Assembly: GCA_012839035.1 (NCBI GenBank) | Contig: DUOB01000151.1 | Coordinates: 1 to 64,000 of the forward strand | Length of the DNA stretch: 64,000 nucleotides | DNA from: Propionibacterium sp. | GTDB lineage: Bacteria > Actinomycetota > Actinomycetes > Propionibacteriales > Propionibacteriaceae | Reading direction: 5' to 3' | Part shown: one piece after another, positions 26,857 through 36,325 of the stretch | Layout: each line of letters begins with the position of its first letter | How positions within the stretch are numbered: position 1 is the stretch's first letter | Notes under the pieces: model-generated | The model's input: only the letters and a program-made list of their open reading frames with translations | What the model was told of the DNA's origin: nothing | Database searches by the model: none | Made by a program: the position numbers and the translations under genes

Positions 26857-28584
26857 ATGCCGACACGGTATGGCAACCCCGCCCGCAGACTCATCGTTCT
26901 GTTCGTGGTCCTGGCAGCGATGTTCGGGATCATGGCCGCAACCAGGACGTGGACGCCCAAGCTCGGTCTCGACCTGCGTGGCGGCACCACGATCACCCTG
27001 ACCGCCAGCAACATCGTCGGCGGTGGCGCACCCTCCTCGGAGAGCTTGGAGCAGGCGCGCACGATCATCCAGCAGCGAGTGGATTCGCTCGGTGTGGGTG
27101 AGACCGAAGTGACGACATCCGGGGACCGGCAGGTCATCGTCACCGTGCCCAACGTGCAGCAGGACGAGCTCGTCCGCATGGTCGGCCAGACCGCTGTCCT
27201 GACCTTCCGTGCCGTGCACTACGTCGAGGGTGTTGCACCTCCGGTCCAACCCGAACCGGCCGAGGCCGTGCCCGGTGCCGAAGGGACCGCAGCGCCCGAA
27301 GAGGTGCCGACGGGGACCGCAGCGCCCGAAGAGGCGCCGACGCCGGCGGAAACCGAGTCGGAACCCGCGGAGGAGCCCACCACGGGAGCCAACCGTCCGG
27401 CGCCGATGCTGCCGACGGCTCCGCCTCCGCCACGCAGCCCGCGGCCGACCGAGCCGGGACAGGGACTCCCACCCGACCAGGCGATGACCTGGCAGCCGAC
27501 AGAGAACGATTTCATCGACTTCGAGGAGTTCACCTGCGGGGACGAAATCCCCGAGGTCTCCGACCAGCCGATGGTGGCCTGCGACCGGGCCGACTCGGAG
27601 AAATATCTGCTCGGCCCCGCCATGATCACCGGTGACCGACTGACCTCCGCCACGGCGGGCGTACCCCAGAATCAGCTCAACTGGGTCGTCAACCTGACGT
27701 TCGACGGTGAAGGCGCCTCCCAATTCGAGCAGGCGACGGGGGCGCTGGCTGCCAACACGGACCCCCAGAACCGTTTCGCCATCGTCCTGGACGGGCGCGT
27801 GATCTCCGCGCCGAGCGTGAGCCAGTCCATTCCGGGCGGCCGCGCCGAGATCTCCGGATCCTTCAACGAACAATCGGCGACGGAGTTGGCCAATGTGCTC
27901 AAATACGGGGCGCTCCCGCTCTCCTTCGAGGTGTCCGAGGTGTCCAACGTGTCCGCCACCCTGGGTGGTGAGCAGCTCCGAGCGGGCATCATCGCGGGCA
28001 TCATCGGTCTGGCCCTGGTGGTCGGTTACGCCATGTTCTATTACCGCGGTCTGTTCGTCGTGGTCATTCTCTCGCTGGCGGTGGCGGCGGCGTACACCTA
28101 TGCGATGACAGTGCTTCTCGGACAGTCGGTCGGGTTCGCTCTCAACCTGCCCGGCATCGCCGGCGCGATCGTTGCGATCGGCCTGACCGCGGACTCGTTC
28201 GTCATCTTCTTCGAACGGATACGGGATGAGGTACGCGAGGGCAGATCCCTGCGCTCCGCCGTCGAGGCAGGCTGGGCGCGCTCGAAATACACCATCCTGA
28301 TCTCCGATGCAGTCACGCTGCTGTCCGCCGTCGTCCTGTTCGTTCTGGCGATGGGTGGGATCAAGGGATTCGCCTTCATTCTCGGCCTCACCACGCTGCT
28401 CGACCTCGTGGTCGTGTTCTTCTTCACCAAGCCGCTCATGTCGCTGTTGGTGCGGACCAAGTTCTTCGGCGGCGGTCACAAGCTGTCCGGACTGGACAGC
28501 GGGCACCTCGGTGTGCGCACGCTGTCCGGTCGGACCCACCGTCGCACCACCCGGACGCCGATCGCGGCAGGGAAGGAGGCGTGA
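26857..28584 (+). CDS. secD: Protein translocase subunit SecD
   Basis: Proton-driven Sec component with six predicted transmembrane helices: one at residues 8-30 and five in the C-terminal third. 575 residues. KLGLDLRGGT, QQRVDSLGVGE, FAIVLDGRVISAPSV and the membrane block (YYRGLFVVVI, GLTADSFVIFFERIRDEVREG) are diagnostic. Within the periplasmic part there is a low-complexity insert of about 80 residues (about 125-205), rich in Pro, Glu and Ala, including a 30-bp tandem DNA repeat. Such inserts are known in actinobacterial SecD. The stop overlaps the secF start in TGATG. Confidence 0.96.
   Translation: MPTRYGNPARRLIVLFVVLAAMFGIMAATRTWTPKLGLDLRGGTTITLTASNIVGGGAPSSESLEQARTIIQQRVDSLGVGETEVTTSGDRQVIVTVPNVQQDELVRMVGQTAVLTFRAVHYVEGVAPPVQPEPAEAVPGAEGTAAPEEVPTGTAAPEEAPTPAETESEPAEEPTTGANRPAPMLPTAPPPPRSPRPTEPGQGLPPDQAMTWQPTENDFIDFEEFTCGDEIPEVSDQPMVACDRADSEKYLLGPAMITGDRLTSATAGVPQNQLNWVVNLTFDGEGASQFEQATGALAANTDPQNRFAIVLDGRVISAPSVSQSIPGGRAEISGSFNEQSATELANVLKYGALPLSFEVSEVSNVSATLGGEQLRAGIIAGIIGLALVVGYAMFYYRGLFVVVILSLAVAAAYTYAMTVLLGQSVGFALNLPGIAGAIVAIGLTADSFVIFFERIRDEVREGRSLRSAVEAGWARSKYTILISDAVTLLSAVVLFVLAMGGIKGFAFILGLTTLLDLVVVFFFTKPLMSLLVRTKFFGGGHKLSGLDSGHLGVRTLSGRTHRRTTRTPIAAGKEA
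27283..27342 (+). repeat. 30-bp tandem repeat, two copies, inside secD
   Basis: Two adjacent 30-bp units (27283-27312 and 27313-27342) differ at one base by eye. They encode GTAAPEEVPT and GTAAPEEAPT in the Pro/Glu-rich insert of SecD. Being in frame, copy-number change would lengthen or shorten the linker without disrupting the gene. Confidence 0.85.
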
Positions 28585-29810
28585 TGTCCGACCGGAAACT
28601 CACCGAGTCGAATCCGCCAGAGACCGACGAGTCCAACAAGGCGACGCCGGCCTCCAGGAGCATCGCCCACCGGCTGTACACCGGTGACATCTCCCTCGAC
28701 ATTGTCGGGCTCCGCAAACGGTCGTACATCATGTCCGGCATCATCATCGCGATCGCGATCGGTGCTCTGCTCCTGCGTGGGCTGTCCCTCGGCATCGAAT
28801 TCTCCGGGGGTGCGGACTTCCAGGCCCCGACCCAGGTGACGGCGCAGACCGTTGACGACATGCGAGCCGCAGTCCAGGCCTCCGGGCTGCCGGAGCTCGG
28901 GGACACGACGGTCACCACGATGGGTGAGAACACGGTCCGGGTGCAGACCCGATCATTGGACGCCCAGACCGAGGTGCCTCTCATGCGGGAGATCATCGCG
29001 GAAGAGGTTGGCGTCGATCCGGACCAGGTCGCGTACAGCCTCATCGGCGCCTCCTGGGGCAAACAGATCACCCAACAGGGCCTGATCGCGCTCGTGGTGT
29101 TCCTCGTGCTCGTGATGCTGCTGATCTGGGTCTATTTCCGCGATCTGAAGATGTCCGTAGCGGCCATCGTCGCGCTGTTGCACGACCTGGTGCTGGCGAT
29201 CGGCATCTATGCACTGATCGGCTTCACCTTCACCCCGGCCACGCTGATCGGCATGCTGACCATTCTCGGCTATTCGCTGTATGACACGGTGGTCGTCTTT
29301 GACAAGGTGCGGGAGAACATGCGCGGGCTTCACGAACAGCGCCGAGTCACCTATGCGGCGGCTGCCAACAAGGCGGTCAACCAGGTCCTCATCCGCTCGA
29401 TCAACACCACGATCATCGGTGTGCTGCCGGTCGCGGCGCTGCTGGTGGCCGGTTGGTGGTATCTCGGAACGGGTCCGTTGAAGGACCTCGGCCTGGTGCT
29501 CTTCGTGGGCATGATCGCAGGCGCCTATTCCTCGGTGCTGATCGCCGCACCGCTGCTGGTCGACATGAAGATGCGGGAACCGGCGATCCGGGAGCACACC
29601 GAATCGGTCGAGCGGGGAACCTCCGGTGTCGCGACGCGCAGGTCCGGAACCACTGCGGATTCCGCGGGCGGGTCGGTGTCGACCGTCGAACCGACGAACG
29701 AGGAACTGGACGAGGCCGGAACACGGATCGTCACGGCCGAGGCCGTGGACTGGTCGCCACCAGAGCGGCACCAGCCGCGCCGGCAGACCCGGAGCGAGCG
29801 AAAGAACTAA
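28584..29810 (+). CDS. secF: Protein translocase subunit SecF
   Basis: Partner of SecD. 408 residues from the ATG at 28584, which has GGAAGGAGG 4 nt upstream and overlaps the secD stop by one base; the in-frame GTG at 28581 is too close to that site. First helix near residues 45-65, GIEFSGGADF, then the membrane block VYFRDLKMSVAAIVALLHD, GYSLYDTVVVFDKVREN and RSINTTIIGVLPV. The cytoplasmic tail after residue about 325 is longer than usual (about 80 residues, Ser/Thr/Arg-rich) and carries no recognisable domain. Confidence 0.96.
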   Translation: MSDRKLTESNPPETDESNKATPASRSIAHRLYTGDISLDIVGLRKRSYIMSGIIIAIAIGALLLRGLSLGIEFSGGADFQAPTQVTAQTVDDMRAAVQASGLPELGDTTVTTMGENTVRVQTRSLDAQTEVPLMREIIAEEVGVDPDQVAYSLIGASWGKQITQQGLIALVVFLVLVMLLIWVYFRDLKMSVAAIVALLHDLVLAIGIYALIGFTFTPATLIGMLTILGYSLYDTVVVFDKVRENMRGLHEQRRVTYAAAANKAVNQVLIRSINTTIIGVLPVAALLVAGWWYLGTGPLKDLGLVLFVGMIAGAYSSVLIAAPLLVDMKMREPAIREHTESVERGTSGVATRRSGTTADSAGGSVSTVEPTNEELDEAGTRIVTAEAVDWSPPERHQPRRQTRSERKN

Positions 29811-29812
29811 TC

Positions 29813-30367
29813 ATGTCAGTGACCGGTTCTGCAGGTCTGGACACACTCCTGGGATTGATCTCCGATGTCCCGGACTTCCCCTCTCCGGGGGTCGTCTTCA
29901 AGGACATCACCCCGCTGCTGGCAGACCCCAAGGGCTTCCGGCTGGCAGTGGACGGCCTGACCGCGCTGGCACCGGCAGAGGTGGACATGGTCGTCGGCAT
30001 GGAAGCGCGCGGCTTCATCATGGGAGCTCCGGTGGCGGCCCAGCTCGGAGCGGGTTTCGTGCCCGTGCGCAAGCCGGGCAAGCTGCCGAGGCCCACCCTG
30101 TCGGCGACGTTCGCCCTCGAATATGGGACCGACGAGCTCATGATGCACAGGGACGCCCTCACCCCCGATATGCGGGTGCTCATCGTCGATGATGTGCTCG
30201 CCACCGGTGGCACGGTCTCCGCGACCGCTGAGCTCGTCCGGTCACTGGGTGCGGAGCTCGTCGGCGTCGTCGTGTTGCTCGAGCTCGGCTTCCTCGGCGC
30301 GCGGACACGCCTGGCGGAGGAAGGACTTGATCGGATCGACTCACTGCTCACCGTCGAAGAAGGCTGA
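29813..30367 (+). CDS. apt: Adenine phosphoribosyltransferase
   Basis: Salvages adenine with PRPP to AMP. 184 residues from the ATG at 29813, 2 bp after secF; a GTG at 29819 is the alternative. DFPSPGVVFKDITPLL, GMEARGFIMGAPVA and the PRPP-binding VLIVDDVLATGGT are all present. Location between secDF and relA is standard for actinobacteria, where purine salvage and (p)ppGpp genes are neighbours. Followed after 3 bp by a potassium channel gene. Confidence 0.96.
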   Translation: MSVTGSAGLDTLLGLISDVPDFPSPGVVFKDITPLLADPKGFRLAVDGLTALAPAEVDMVVGMEARGFIMGAPVAAQLGAGFVPVRKPGKLPRPTLSATFALEYGTDELMMHRDALTPDMRVLIVDDVLATGGTVSATAELVRSLGAELVGVVVLLELGFLGARTRLAEEGLDRIDSLLTVEEG

Positions 30368-30370
30368 CCG

Positions 30371-31492
30371 ATGAGCAGCCTCCTGCCCGATCCAGCCGGG
30401 ATCAACAGCAGCAAGATCAGCCTGGTGTCCCTGCCCAACCGGGGCACCACACCGGCCCGAGAGCTGATGTTGCGGGGGCTGGTCGGTCTGCTGCTGTTGA
30501 CGATCATCACGCTGGTTGTCTGGCTCGACCGCGGTTCCTACCGCGACAATGTCAACGGGGACGGCGTCGGTTTCATCGATGCCCTCTACTACGCGACCGT
30601 GACCATGACCACGACCGGCTATGGCGACATCACGCCGACGAGCCCGCACGCCAGGATCATCAACGCCATTGTGATCACCCCGCTGCGCATCATCTTCCTG
30701 GTTCTGTTGGTCGGCACCACCCTGGAGGTGTTGGCCACGGAAGGGCGCCGCGTACTCATCGATTCCCGTTGGAGGAAACGCATGCGCAATCACATCGTCG
30801 TGGTCGGCTATGGCACCAAGGGGCGTACTGCGGTCTCCACCCTCGCCCGCCAGGGACGTGATATTTCGAAAGTCGTCGTCATCGATGGGCGTCCGAGCGC
30901 CATCGTGGACGCCAACCTGGACGGGGTGGCGGCCATCGAAGGCGATGCGACGCGGCGGGAGGTGTTGCGCCGGGCGGAGATCACCAAGGCCCGCGAGGTC
31001 ATCATCACCCTCGACAGGGACGACTCGACGATCCTGGTCACGCTGACCGCCCGCCAGCTCAACCCCCGCGCCCACCTCGTGGTCGCCGTCCGTGAGGAGC
31101 AGAACGTCTCCCTCCTGCGCCAATCCGGTGCGGACTCCGTGGTCACCTCGTCGGACATGGTCGGTCGACTGCTGGGCATGTCAGCCTTCAGCCCCAACAT
31201 CGGCACGATGTTGGAGGACCTGTTGACGTCCGGCGAGGGGCTGGAGTTGGGGGAGCGCCAGGTCACCGCTGAAGAAGTGGGCCGGAATCCGGCCGATATC
31301 AGCGAGGAACGCGTGATCGCGGTGGTCCGCAACAAGACCCTGCGACGCTATTTTGACCCGACGGTCGCCCGGCTCGAGCCCGGGGATCAGCTCGTCGTCG
31401 TGCGGCGGAGCACCACCCCCGACGGCCGGCCCGCCAGGGACCGTGAGATTCCGGTCCGCTATGAACGCGGCGGTGCCTTGGACGACGACTGA
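30371..31492 (+). CDS. Two-TM potassium channel with RCK (TrkA-N/TrkA-C) domains
   Basis: A 373-residue membrane protein. First helix about residues 35-58, pore helix and selectivity filter TTTGYGD (about 80-86), second helix about 98-120, then a cytoplasmic TrkA-N/RCK domain starting HIVVVGYGTKGRT (about 140) with a dinucleotide-binding glycine motif, and a TrkA-C-like segment to the end. This is the MthK-type ligand-gated layout. Gating ligand unknown. It is 3 bp after apt, so probably co-transcribed with it, and is an insertion into the otherwise usual apt-relA neighbourhood. Confidence 0.92.
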   Translation: MSSLLPDPAGINSSKISLVSLPNRGTTPARELMLRGLVGLLLLTIITLVVWLDRGSYRDNVNGDGVGFIDALYYATVTMTTTGYGDITPTSPHARIINAIVITPLRIIFLVLLVGTTLEVLATEGRRVLIDSRWRKRMRNHIVVVGYGTKGRTAVSTLARQGRDISKVVVIDGRPSAIVDANLDGVAAIEGDATRREVLRRAEITKAREVIITLDRDDSTILVTLTARQLNPRAHLVVAVREEQNVSLLRQSGADSVVTSSDMVGRLLGMSAFSPNIGTMLEDLLTSGEGLELGERQVTAEEVGRNPADISEERVIAVVRNKTLRRYFDPTVARLEPGDQLVVVRRSTTPDGRPARDREIPVRYERGGALDDD

Positions 31493-31556
31493 TCCTGCAG
31501 AACGGCCAGCCGGTGGACCGATGGACACAGGGGAGCGGTTCTGCGGACTTCGTGAC

Positions 31557-31562
31557 TAGACT
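31557..31562 (+). promoter_or_regulatory. Possible -10 element (TAGACT) before relA
   Basis: TAGACT, 30 bp before the relA GTG, with a ribosome site GGCAGGAGG between. It would let the stringent-response gene be transcribed apart from apt. Confidence 0.45.
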
Positions 31563-31592
31563 GGGGAACTGCGCGGCAGGAGGTGGTGGCTG

Positions 31593-33908
31593 GTGAGTGA
31601 CTCCCAGGATCTCGGTGTGGTCGCAGCCACTCCAACGGTTCCTGATCGGCTGTCGAGCGGGCCCGAGCATCCGCGCATGTCGATGCGGCACCGCTTGGCC
31701 AGATTCGGGCGTCCTTCCCATGCCTCGGTCCTGGATCCGTTGTTCAAGGTGTTGCGCAGCAACCATCCGAAATCGGACACGGCAGTGGTGGAGCGGGCCT
31801 ATCGGACCGCTGAGCACTATCACCGTGGACAGTTGCGCAAGAGCGGCGATCCCTACATCACGCACCCTCTGGCGGTCGCGACCATTCTTGCCGAGCTGGG
31901 GCTGACCGAGTCGACGCTCTGTGCTGCGCTGTTGCACGACACGGTCGAGGACACCTCCTACACGATCGAGCAACTGTCCGCCGATTTCGGTGACGAGGTC
32001 GCGCAGCTGGTCGACGGGGTGACCAAACTTGACAAGGTCACCTATGGCGACAGCACCCAGGCGGAAACGATCCGCAAGATGGTCGTCGCGATGTCGCGGG
32101 ACATCCGCGTCCTCGTCATCAAGCTGGCCGACCGTCTGCACAATATGCGTACGCTGCACTTCCTGCGCCCGGACAAGCAGACGCGGATCGCCAACGAGAC
32201 GATCGACATCTTCGCCCCGCTGGCCCACCGTCTCGGCATGAACGCGGTCAAGTGGGAGCTCGAAGATCTCGCTTTCGCGATCCTGCACCCGAAGATCTAT
32301 GCCGAAATCGTGCAACTGGTCGCCGAGCGTGCTCCCCAGCGGGAGAAGCTCTTGGCCCAGGTGACCGAAACCGTGACCGGGGACCTGAAGGACGCGCGGA
32401 TCAGGGCCACGGTGCACGGTCGTCCGAAGCACTACTACTCGATCTATCAGAAGATGGTGGTGCGCGGCCGGGACTTCGCCGACATCTATGACCTCGTGGG
32501 GCTGCGGGTCCTGGTGGACACACCCCGGGACTGCTACGCCGCCCTGGGTGTGATGCACGTGCGCTGGAACCCGCTGCCGGGTCGCTTCAAGGACTACATC
32601 GCGGTCCCCAAGTTCAACATGTATCAATCGCTCCACACCACGGTGATCGGGCCGTCCGGCAAACCCGTGGAGCTCCAGATCCGCACGCACGACATGCATC
32701 GGCGCGCGGAGTACGGTGTCGCGGCGCACTGGAAATACAAGGAGAGTCCCACCAAGACCGCGGCGGACAAGGTGGTCAACCCGGACGGCTCCGAGTTGAC
32801 GTGGGTGCGCTCACTGACCGAATGGCAGCGTGAGGCCGACGATCCCGGTGAGTTCCTCGAGGGACTGCAATACGAGATCAAGTCCGCGGAGGTCTACGTC
32901 TACACGCCCAAGGGCGAGGTCATCACCCTGCCGGGGGGATCGACCCCCGTCGACTTCGCCTACGCCATTCACACCGAAGTGGGCCAGCGCTGCATCGGCG
33001 CCCGGGTGAACGGTCGCCTGGTTCCTCTCGAATCCCAGCTGGTCAACGGTGATGTCGTCGACATCATGACGTCCAAAGCGGAGGGGGCCGGCCCGAGCCG
33101 GGACTGGCTGGAGTTCGTCAAGAGCCCCAAGGCGCGCAACAAGATCCGGCAATACTTCTCACGTGAGCAGCGGGAGGCCACGGTCGATTCGGGCCGGGAG
33201 ATGCTTGCGAAACAGGTACGCAAGGCCGGCCTGCCCCTTCAGCGCATCATCAGTCTGGAGAACGTGACCGCGGTCGCCCACCACTATCGTCTGGCGGACG
33301 TCACTGCGCTCTATGCCGCCATCGGACGCCACCAAATCTCCGCTCAGGCGGCGGTCCAGCGGCTGATTCGCATCGCGGGAGGCACGGACGAGGCCGCCGA
33401 GGAGGTGTCGGAGCCGGCCATCGCCACCCGGAGCCGGCGTCCCAGCCGGGGCAGCGGAAACGGAACCGGCGTCGCGGTGCACGGGGACACGGATCTGTGG
33501 GTCAAGCTTGCGCGCTGCTGCACGCCGGTGCCCGGGGACGAGATCATGGGTTTCATCACTCGCGGTCAAGGGGTGTCGGTGCACCGCACCGATTGCACCA
33601 ATGCCGAAAGCTTGCGCTCCACCCCGGAGCGGCTGGTCGACGTGTCGTGGGCACCGACCGCGGAAAGCTCGTTCCTGGTGGCGGTGCAGATCGAGGGACT
33701 GGATCGCACCGGCCTCCTGCACGACATCACCAAGACCGTCTCCGAACACCATGTCAGCATCGTGTCGGCGACCATGACCACCGACAAACAGCGCGTGTTC
33801 AAGACACGCATGACCTTCGAGACGCCGGATCCGAAGCACTTGGAGGCACTCCTGCAGGCCGTGCGCCAAGTGCCCGGCGTCTTCGACGTGTTCCGGGTCA
33901 AGCAATAG
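31593..33908 (+). CDS. relA: Bifunctional (p)ppGpp synthetase/hydrolase (RelA/SpoT homologue)
   Basis: Makes and degrades the alarmone (p)ppGpp. 771 residues, as for actinobacterial Rel. Domain order: HD hydrolase ([22 protein letters not shown] near residue 115, with the HD pair), synthetase ([16 protein letters not shown], near 292; [17 protein letters not shown]), TGS ([19 protein letters not shown], near 433), a helical segment, a zinc-finger-type CC region ([12 protein letters not shown]), and a C-terminal ACT domain ([18 protein letters not shown]). The intact HD motif indicates that the hydrolase is functional. The GTG at 31593 is used because AGGAGG precedes it. Confidence 0.96.
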   Translation: MSDSQDLGVVAATPTVPDRLSSGPEHPRMSMRHRLARFGRPSHASVLDPLFKVLRSNHPKSDTAVVERAYRTAEHYHRGQLRKSGDPYITHPLAVATILAELGLTESTLCAALLHDTVEDTSYTIEQLSADFGDEVAQLVDGVTKLDKVTYGDSTQAETIRKMVVAMSRDIRVLVIKLADRLHNMRTLHFLRPDKQTRIANETIDIFAPLAHRLGMNAVKWELEDLAFAILHPKIYAEIVQLVAERAPQREKLLAQVTETVTGDLKDARIRATVHGRPKHYYSIYQKMVVRGRDFADIYDLVGLRVLVDTPRDCYAALGVMHVRWNPLPGRFKDYIAVPKFNMYQSLHTTVIGPSGKPVELQIRTHDMHRRAEYGVAAHWKYKESPTKTAADKVVNPDGSELTWVRSLTEWQREADDPGEFLEGLQYEIKSAEVYVYTPKGEVITLPGGSTPVDFAYAIHTEVGQRCIGARVNGRLVPLESQLVNGDVVDIMTSKAEGAGPSRDWLEFVKSPKARNKIRQYFSREQREATVDSGREMLAKQVRKAGLPLQRIISLENVTAVAHHYRLADVTALYAAIGRHQISAQAAVQRLIRIAGGTDEAAEEVSEPAIATRSRRPSRGSGNGTGVAVHGDTDLWVKLARCCTPVPGDEIMGFITRGQGVSVHRTDCTNAESLRSTPERLVDVSWAPTAESSFLVAVQIEGLDRTGLLHDITKTVSEHHVSIVSATMTTDKQRVFKTRMTFETPDPKHLEALLQAVRQVPGVFDVFRVKQ

Positions 33909-33930
33909 CCGAATCGGCGGCACCCGAGTT

Positions 33931-33967
33931 GACCCGCGGGCTGTCGTGTCGCAACCCCGCGGGTCAC
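33931..33967. terminator. Bidirectional hairpin terminator between relA and the DUF349 gene
   Basis: TGACCCGCGGG (33931-33941) and CCCGCGGGTCA (33957-33967) are a perfect 11-bp inverted repeat with a 15-nt loop. It lies between two convergent genes (relA ends at 33908, the minus-strand gene at 34002). No U-tract. Confidence 0.7.
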
Positions 33968-34001
33968 GCGGCGAGTACGCCGCGCGCCGCGCCGAGCATG
34001 C

Positions 34002-35246
34002 TCAGCCGGTGAAGTCCTGGACGGCCTTCTCCGCCTGCTCCAGCCAGCTGCGATAGGTGTCGGCAGCTGCGCGGTGTTCCTTGGCCTTGCGCTCGTCACC
34101 GCGGGCCTCGGCCTTGGAGGCCTTCTGCTCCAGCTGCTCGATCTGCGTCTGCAGTTTGTTGGCCGTGTCGGTTGCCCGCTGCCGGGCCTCGGGGTTGGTC
34201 CGGCGCCAATGTTCGTTCTCGACGTCGCGAAGCGCATGCTCCAGGGCGCGGACCCGATTGTCGATGGGCCGGATGGCGTCCCGGGGGACCTTGCCGATCT
34301 CGGCGAACTTGTCGAGGAATGCGCGGAACGCCTGCTTGGACGCGTTGAGGTCGGTGATCGGGAGGATCGCCTTCTCTGCCTCGTCAAGGAGCGCTTCCTT
34401 GGCCTCTTGGTTGCCCCGGAACTCCGCGTCCTGTTCACTGAGCGCGGCGCTGCGGGCGGCGAAGAACTGGTCCTGGAGCCCCCGGAAGGTCTGCCAGAGC
34501 TGCTCATCGACATCCCGGGGGGCCGGTCCGGCGGCCTTCCACCGCTGCATCAGGTCGCGGAACATCCCCGCGGTCGGACCCCATTCGGTCGACCCGGCGA
34601 TCGCCTCGGCTTCGGCGATGATCTCCTGCTTCACGCGCTTCGCCTGATCGCGCTTCTCCGCCTGCTGGGCGAACTGCGCCTTGCGGCGACGCGTATACGT
34701 GGTGCGAGCACTGGAGAAGCGGTGCCACAGCGCATCGTCGGTCTGTCGATCGATGCGGGGGAGCGCCTTCCAGCTCTCCAGGAGAGCGCGAAACCTGTTG
34801 ACCCCACCACGCCAGTCGTTGCCGGCCGCGAGGGCTTCGGCCTCTGCCACCATCTGTTCCTTCGTCGCACGGGTCTGCTCGTTCTGCTGGGCCCGTTGCG
34901 CCTTGCGTGCCTCGGCCTGTTCGGCGATCGCGCCGGTCAGGGAGTCAAGCCGATCGGCCAGTCCCGCCAGATCTCCCACCGCGTTGGCTTCGGCGATCTG
35001 CTTCTTGTGATTGGCCACTGCTTTGCGGGCCTCGTCGGGTGACATCGTGCCGGCTCGCACCCGCGCAGCCAGCAGGTCGACCTCGACCTGCAGACTTTCG
35101 AAGCGGCGGACGAAGAACGCCAGCGCTTCCTCGGGTGAAGCGTCCGGCACCTGCCCGACGGCGCGCTCCCCGTCAGCAGTCCGGACATAGACGGTTCCGT
35201 CTTCGGCGACCCGACCGAAGGCGGCGGGACCTGCAGTGTCACTCAT
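34002..35246 (-). CDS. DUF349-repeat protein
   Basis: A 414-residue soluble protein made mostly of charged alpha-helix. After an N-terminal segment (FGRVAEDGTVYVRTADGER) come repeated helical DUF349 units marked by similar WRGGVNRFRALLESWKALP, GPTAGMFRDLMQRWKAAGP and KQAFRAFLDKFAEIGKVP blocks (about residues 145, 220 and 300), then a coiled-coil-like C-terminus rich in Glu, Lys and Arg. The family is widespread next to relA and hisS in actinobacteria and has no established function. The ATG at 35246 lacks a convincing ribosome site, and CAAGAT 7 nt upstream might serve a leaderless message. Confidence 0.85.
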   Translation of the reverse strand: MSDTAGPAAFGRVAEDGTVYVRTADGERAVGQVPDASPEEALAFFVRRFESLQVEVDLLAARVRAGTMSPDEARKAVANHKKQIAEANAVGDLAGLADRLDSLTGAIAEQAEARKAQRAQQNEQTRATKEQMVAEAEALAAGNDWRGGVNRFRALLESWKALPRIDRQTDDALWHRFSSARTTYTRRRKAQFAQQAEKRDQAKRVKQEIIAEAEAIAGSTEWGPTAGMFRDLMQRWKAAGPAPRDVDEQLWQTFRGLQDQFFAARSAALSEQDAEFRGNQEAKEALLDEAEKAILPITDLNASKQAFRAFLDKFAEIGKVPRDAIRPIDNRVRALEHALRDVENEHWRRTNPEARQRATDTANKLQTQIEQLEQKASKAEARGDERKAKEHRAAADTYRSWLEQAEKAVQDFTG

Positions 35247-35615
35247 GCGGCCTATCTTGCCTCATCAATGGGCATGGCATGCACGCCGATTGCTCCGAAT
35301 CGGTGATTGCTGGCGTGTCGAGGGCTCTGCTGCAGAGCCACGCGTCCGGGGAGAAGGGCCGGCGTACCATCTCCCGACACGTGAGTTAGCTGCTTCTTCA
35401 AGGATTGCTAACGTTCCTGCGCGGACTTGCGACGGCAGCGGAAATCTCTGCGCTCGCGAGGTTTCGCCGGTCGGACGGTCTTCGTCGTCGCCGGTCTGTC
35501 ACGTGGCTGCCTGACTCCGTCCCCTCAGCGCCCATCGGCCGGGCCGGGTCAGCCCTCGGCCCGACCGGTGGGTCTCCCCGAAAATGCGCCAGGCGTCCCT
35601 GTCCGACCGGGGGAC
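35247..35615. other. Long intergenic region with three small hairpins
   Basis: About 370 bp between the divergent DUF349 and metallo-hydrolase genes, with no convincing gene. Three short inverted repeats stand out: CCGATT/AATCGG (35286-35303), GGCTCTG/CAGAGCC (35323-35339, 3-nt loop) and GTTAGC/GCTAAC (35385-35412). The second half is GC-rich and repetitive (CGGCC/GGGCC runs). It holds the promoter of each flanking gene and could encode a structured RNA or long leader, but I match no known RNA family. Confidence 0.5.
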
Positions 35616-35621
35616 TAGACT
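35616..35621 (+). promoter_or_regulatory. -10 element (TAGACT) for a leaderless metallo-hydrolase/hisS mRNA
   Basis: TAGACT ends 8 nt before the GTG at 35630 and no ribosome site intervenes. Transcription would start at or within a base or two of the start codon, and the promoter would also serve hisS. Confidence 0.6.
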
Positions 35622-35629
35622 CACCCACC

Positions 35630-36325
35630 GTGTTGATCGCATCTTTTCCAGCCGGACCCCTGCAAACCAACTGCTATGTCGTCGCTCGAGAGGCAGGCGC
35701 GGAGTGTGTGATCATCGACCCCGGCATGACCGCAGGGCCCCCTGTCGGCCAAGTGGTCACCGAACATGACCTCACACCCGTCGCCGTGCTCCTCACCCAC
35801 GGACACATCGACCATGTGTTCGCCGTGCACGAGACGACGGAGCGCTATGGGATCCCGGTCTACATCAACGATGCCGATCGGCATCTCCTCTCCCTTCGGT
35901 TCGAGCAGATCGGGATGCCGGAACTCGTCCATCTGTGCAAGGGCTACAGCGGCGGGGCCGACGGCCTGACCGAGCCCACCGACATTCGCAGCCTGCCCGT
36001 GAGCGGGACGCAGACCTATGCGGGCATCGAATTCACCCACCACCACGCGCCGGGGCACACCCCCGGCTGCACGCTGCTCGAGATGCCCTATGACGCGGCC
36101 GGCCCGCAGATCGACCGGGTGGTGTTCTCCGGTGACGTGCTCTTCGCCGGCAGCATCGGCCGGACCGACCTGCCCGGCGGTGACCCGGGGGAGATGGTCC
36201 GTTCACTGCGTGACGTCGTCCTCGCTCTTCCCGACACGGCCGCGGTGCTCTCGGGCCACGGCGGTCAGACCACCATGGGGCGCGAGCGCGCCACCAACCC
36301 CTATCTGCAGGAGAACATGCTGTGA
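35630..36325 (+). CDS. MBL-fold metallo-hydrolase (glyoxalase II-like)
   Basis: 231 residues. Metal-binding motif LTHGHIDHVF (HxHxDH, about residues 55-64), then HHAPGHTPG, FSGDVLFAGSIGRTD and GHGGQTTMGRE give the full beta-lactamase-fold hydrolase set. Similar to YcbL-type glyoxalase II proteins, which hydrolyse thioesters such as S-lactoylglutathione; in an actinobacterium the thiol is more likely mycothiol, but the substrate is not known. The GTG at 35630 (MLIASFPAGPLQTNCY) gives the family N-terminus and lies 8 nt after a -10 box. It overlaps hisS by GTGA. Confidence 0.9.
   Translation: MLIASFPAGPLQTNCYVVAREAGAECVIIDPGMTAGPPVGQVVTEHDLTPVAVLLTHGHIDHVFAVHETTERYGIPVYINDADRHLLSLRFEQIGMPELVHLCKGYSGGADGLTEPTDIRSLPVSGTQTYAGIEFTHHHAPGHTPGCTLLEMPYDAAGPQIDRVVFSGDVLFAGSIGRTDLPGGDPGEMVRSLRDVVLALPDTAAVLSGHGGQTTMGRERATNPYLQENML

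Noticed and set aside
26473-28539. Long minus-strand frame opposite yajC-secD
   Set aside because: Antisense to clear sec genes, with low-complexity Asp/Gly/Arg/His content and no recognisable domain.
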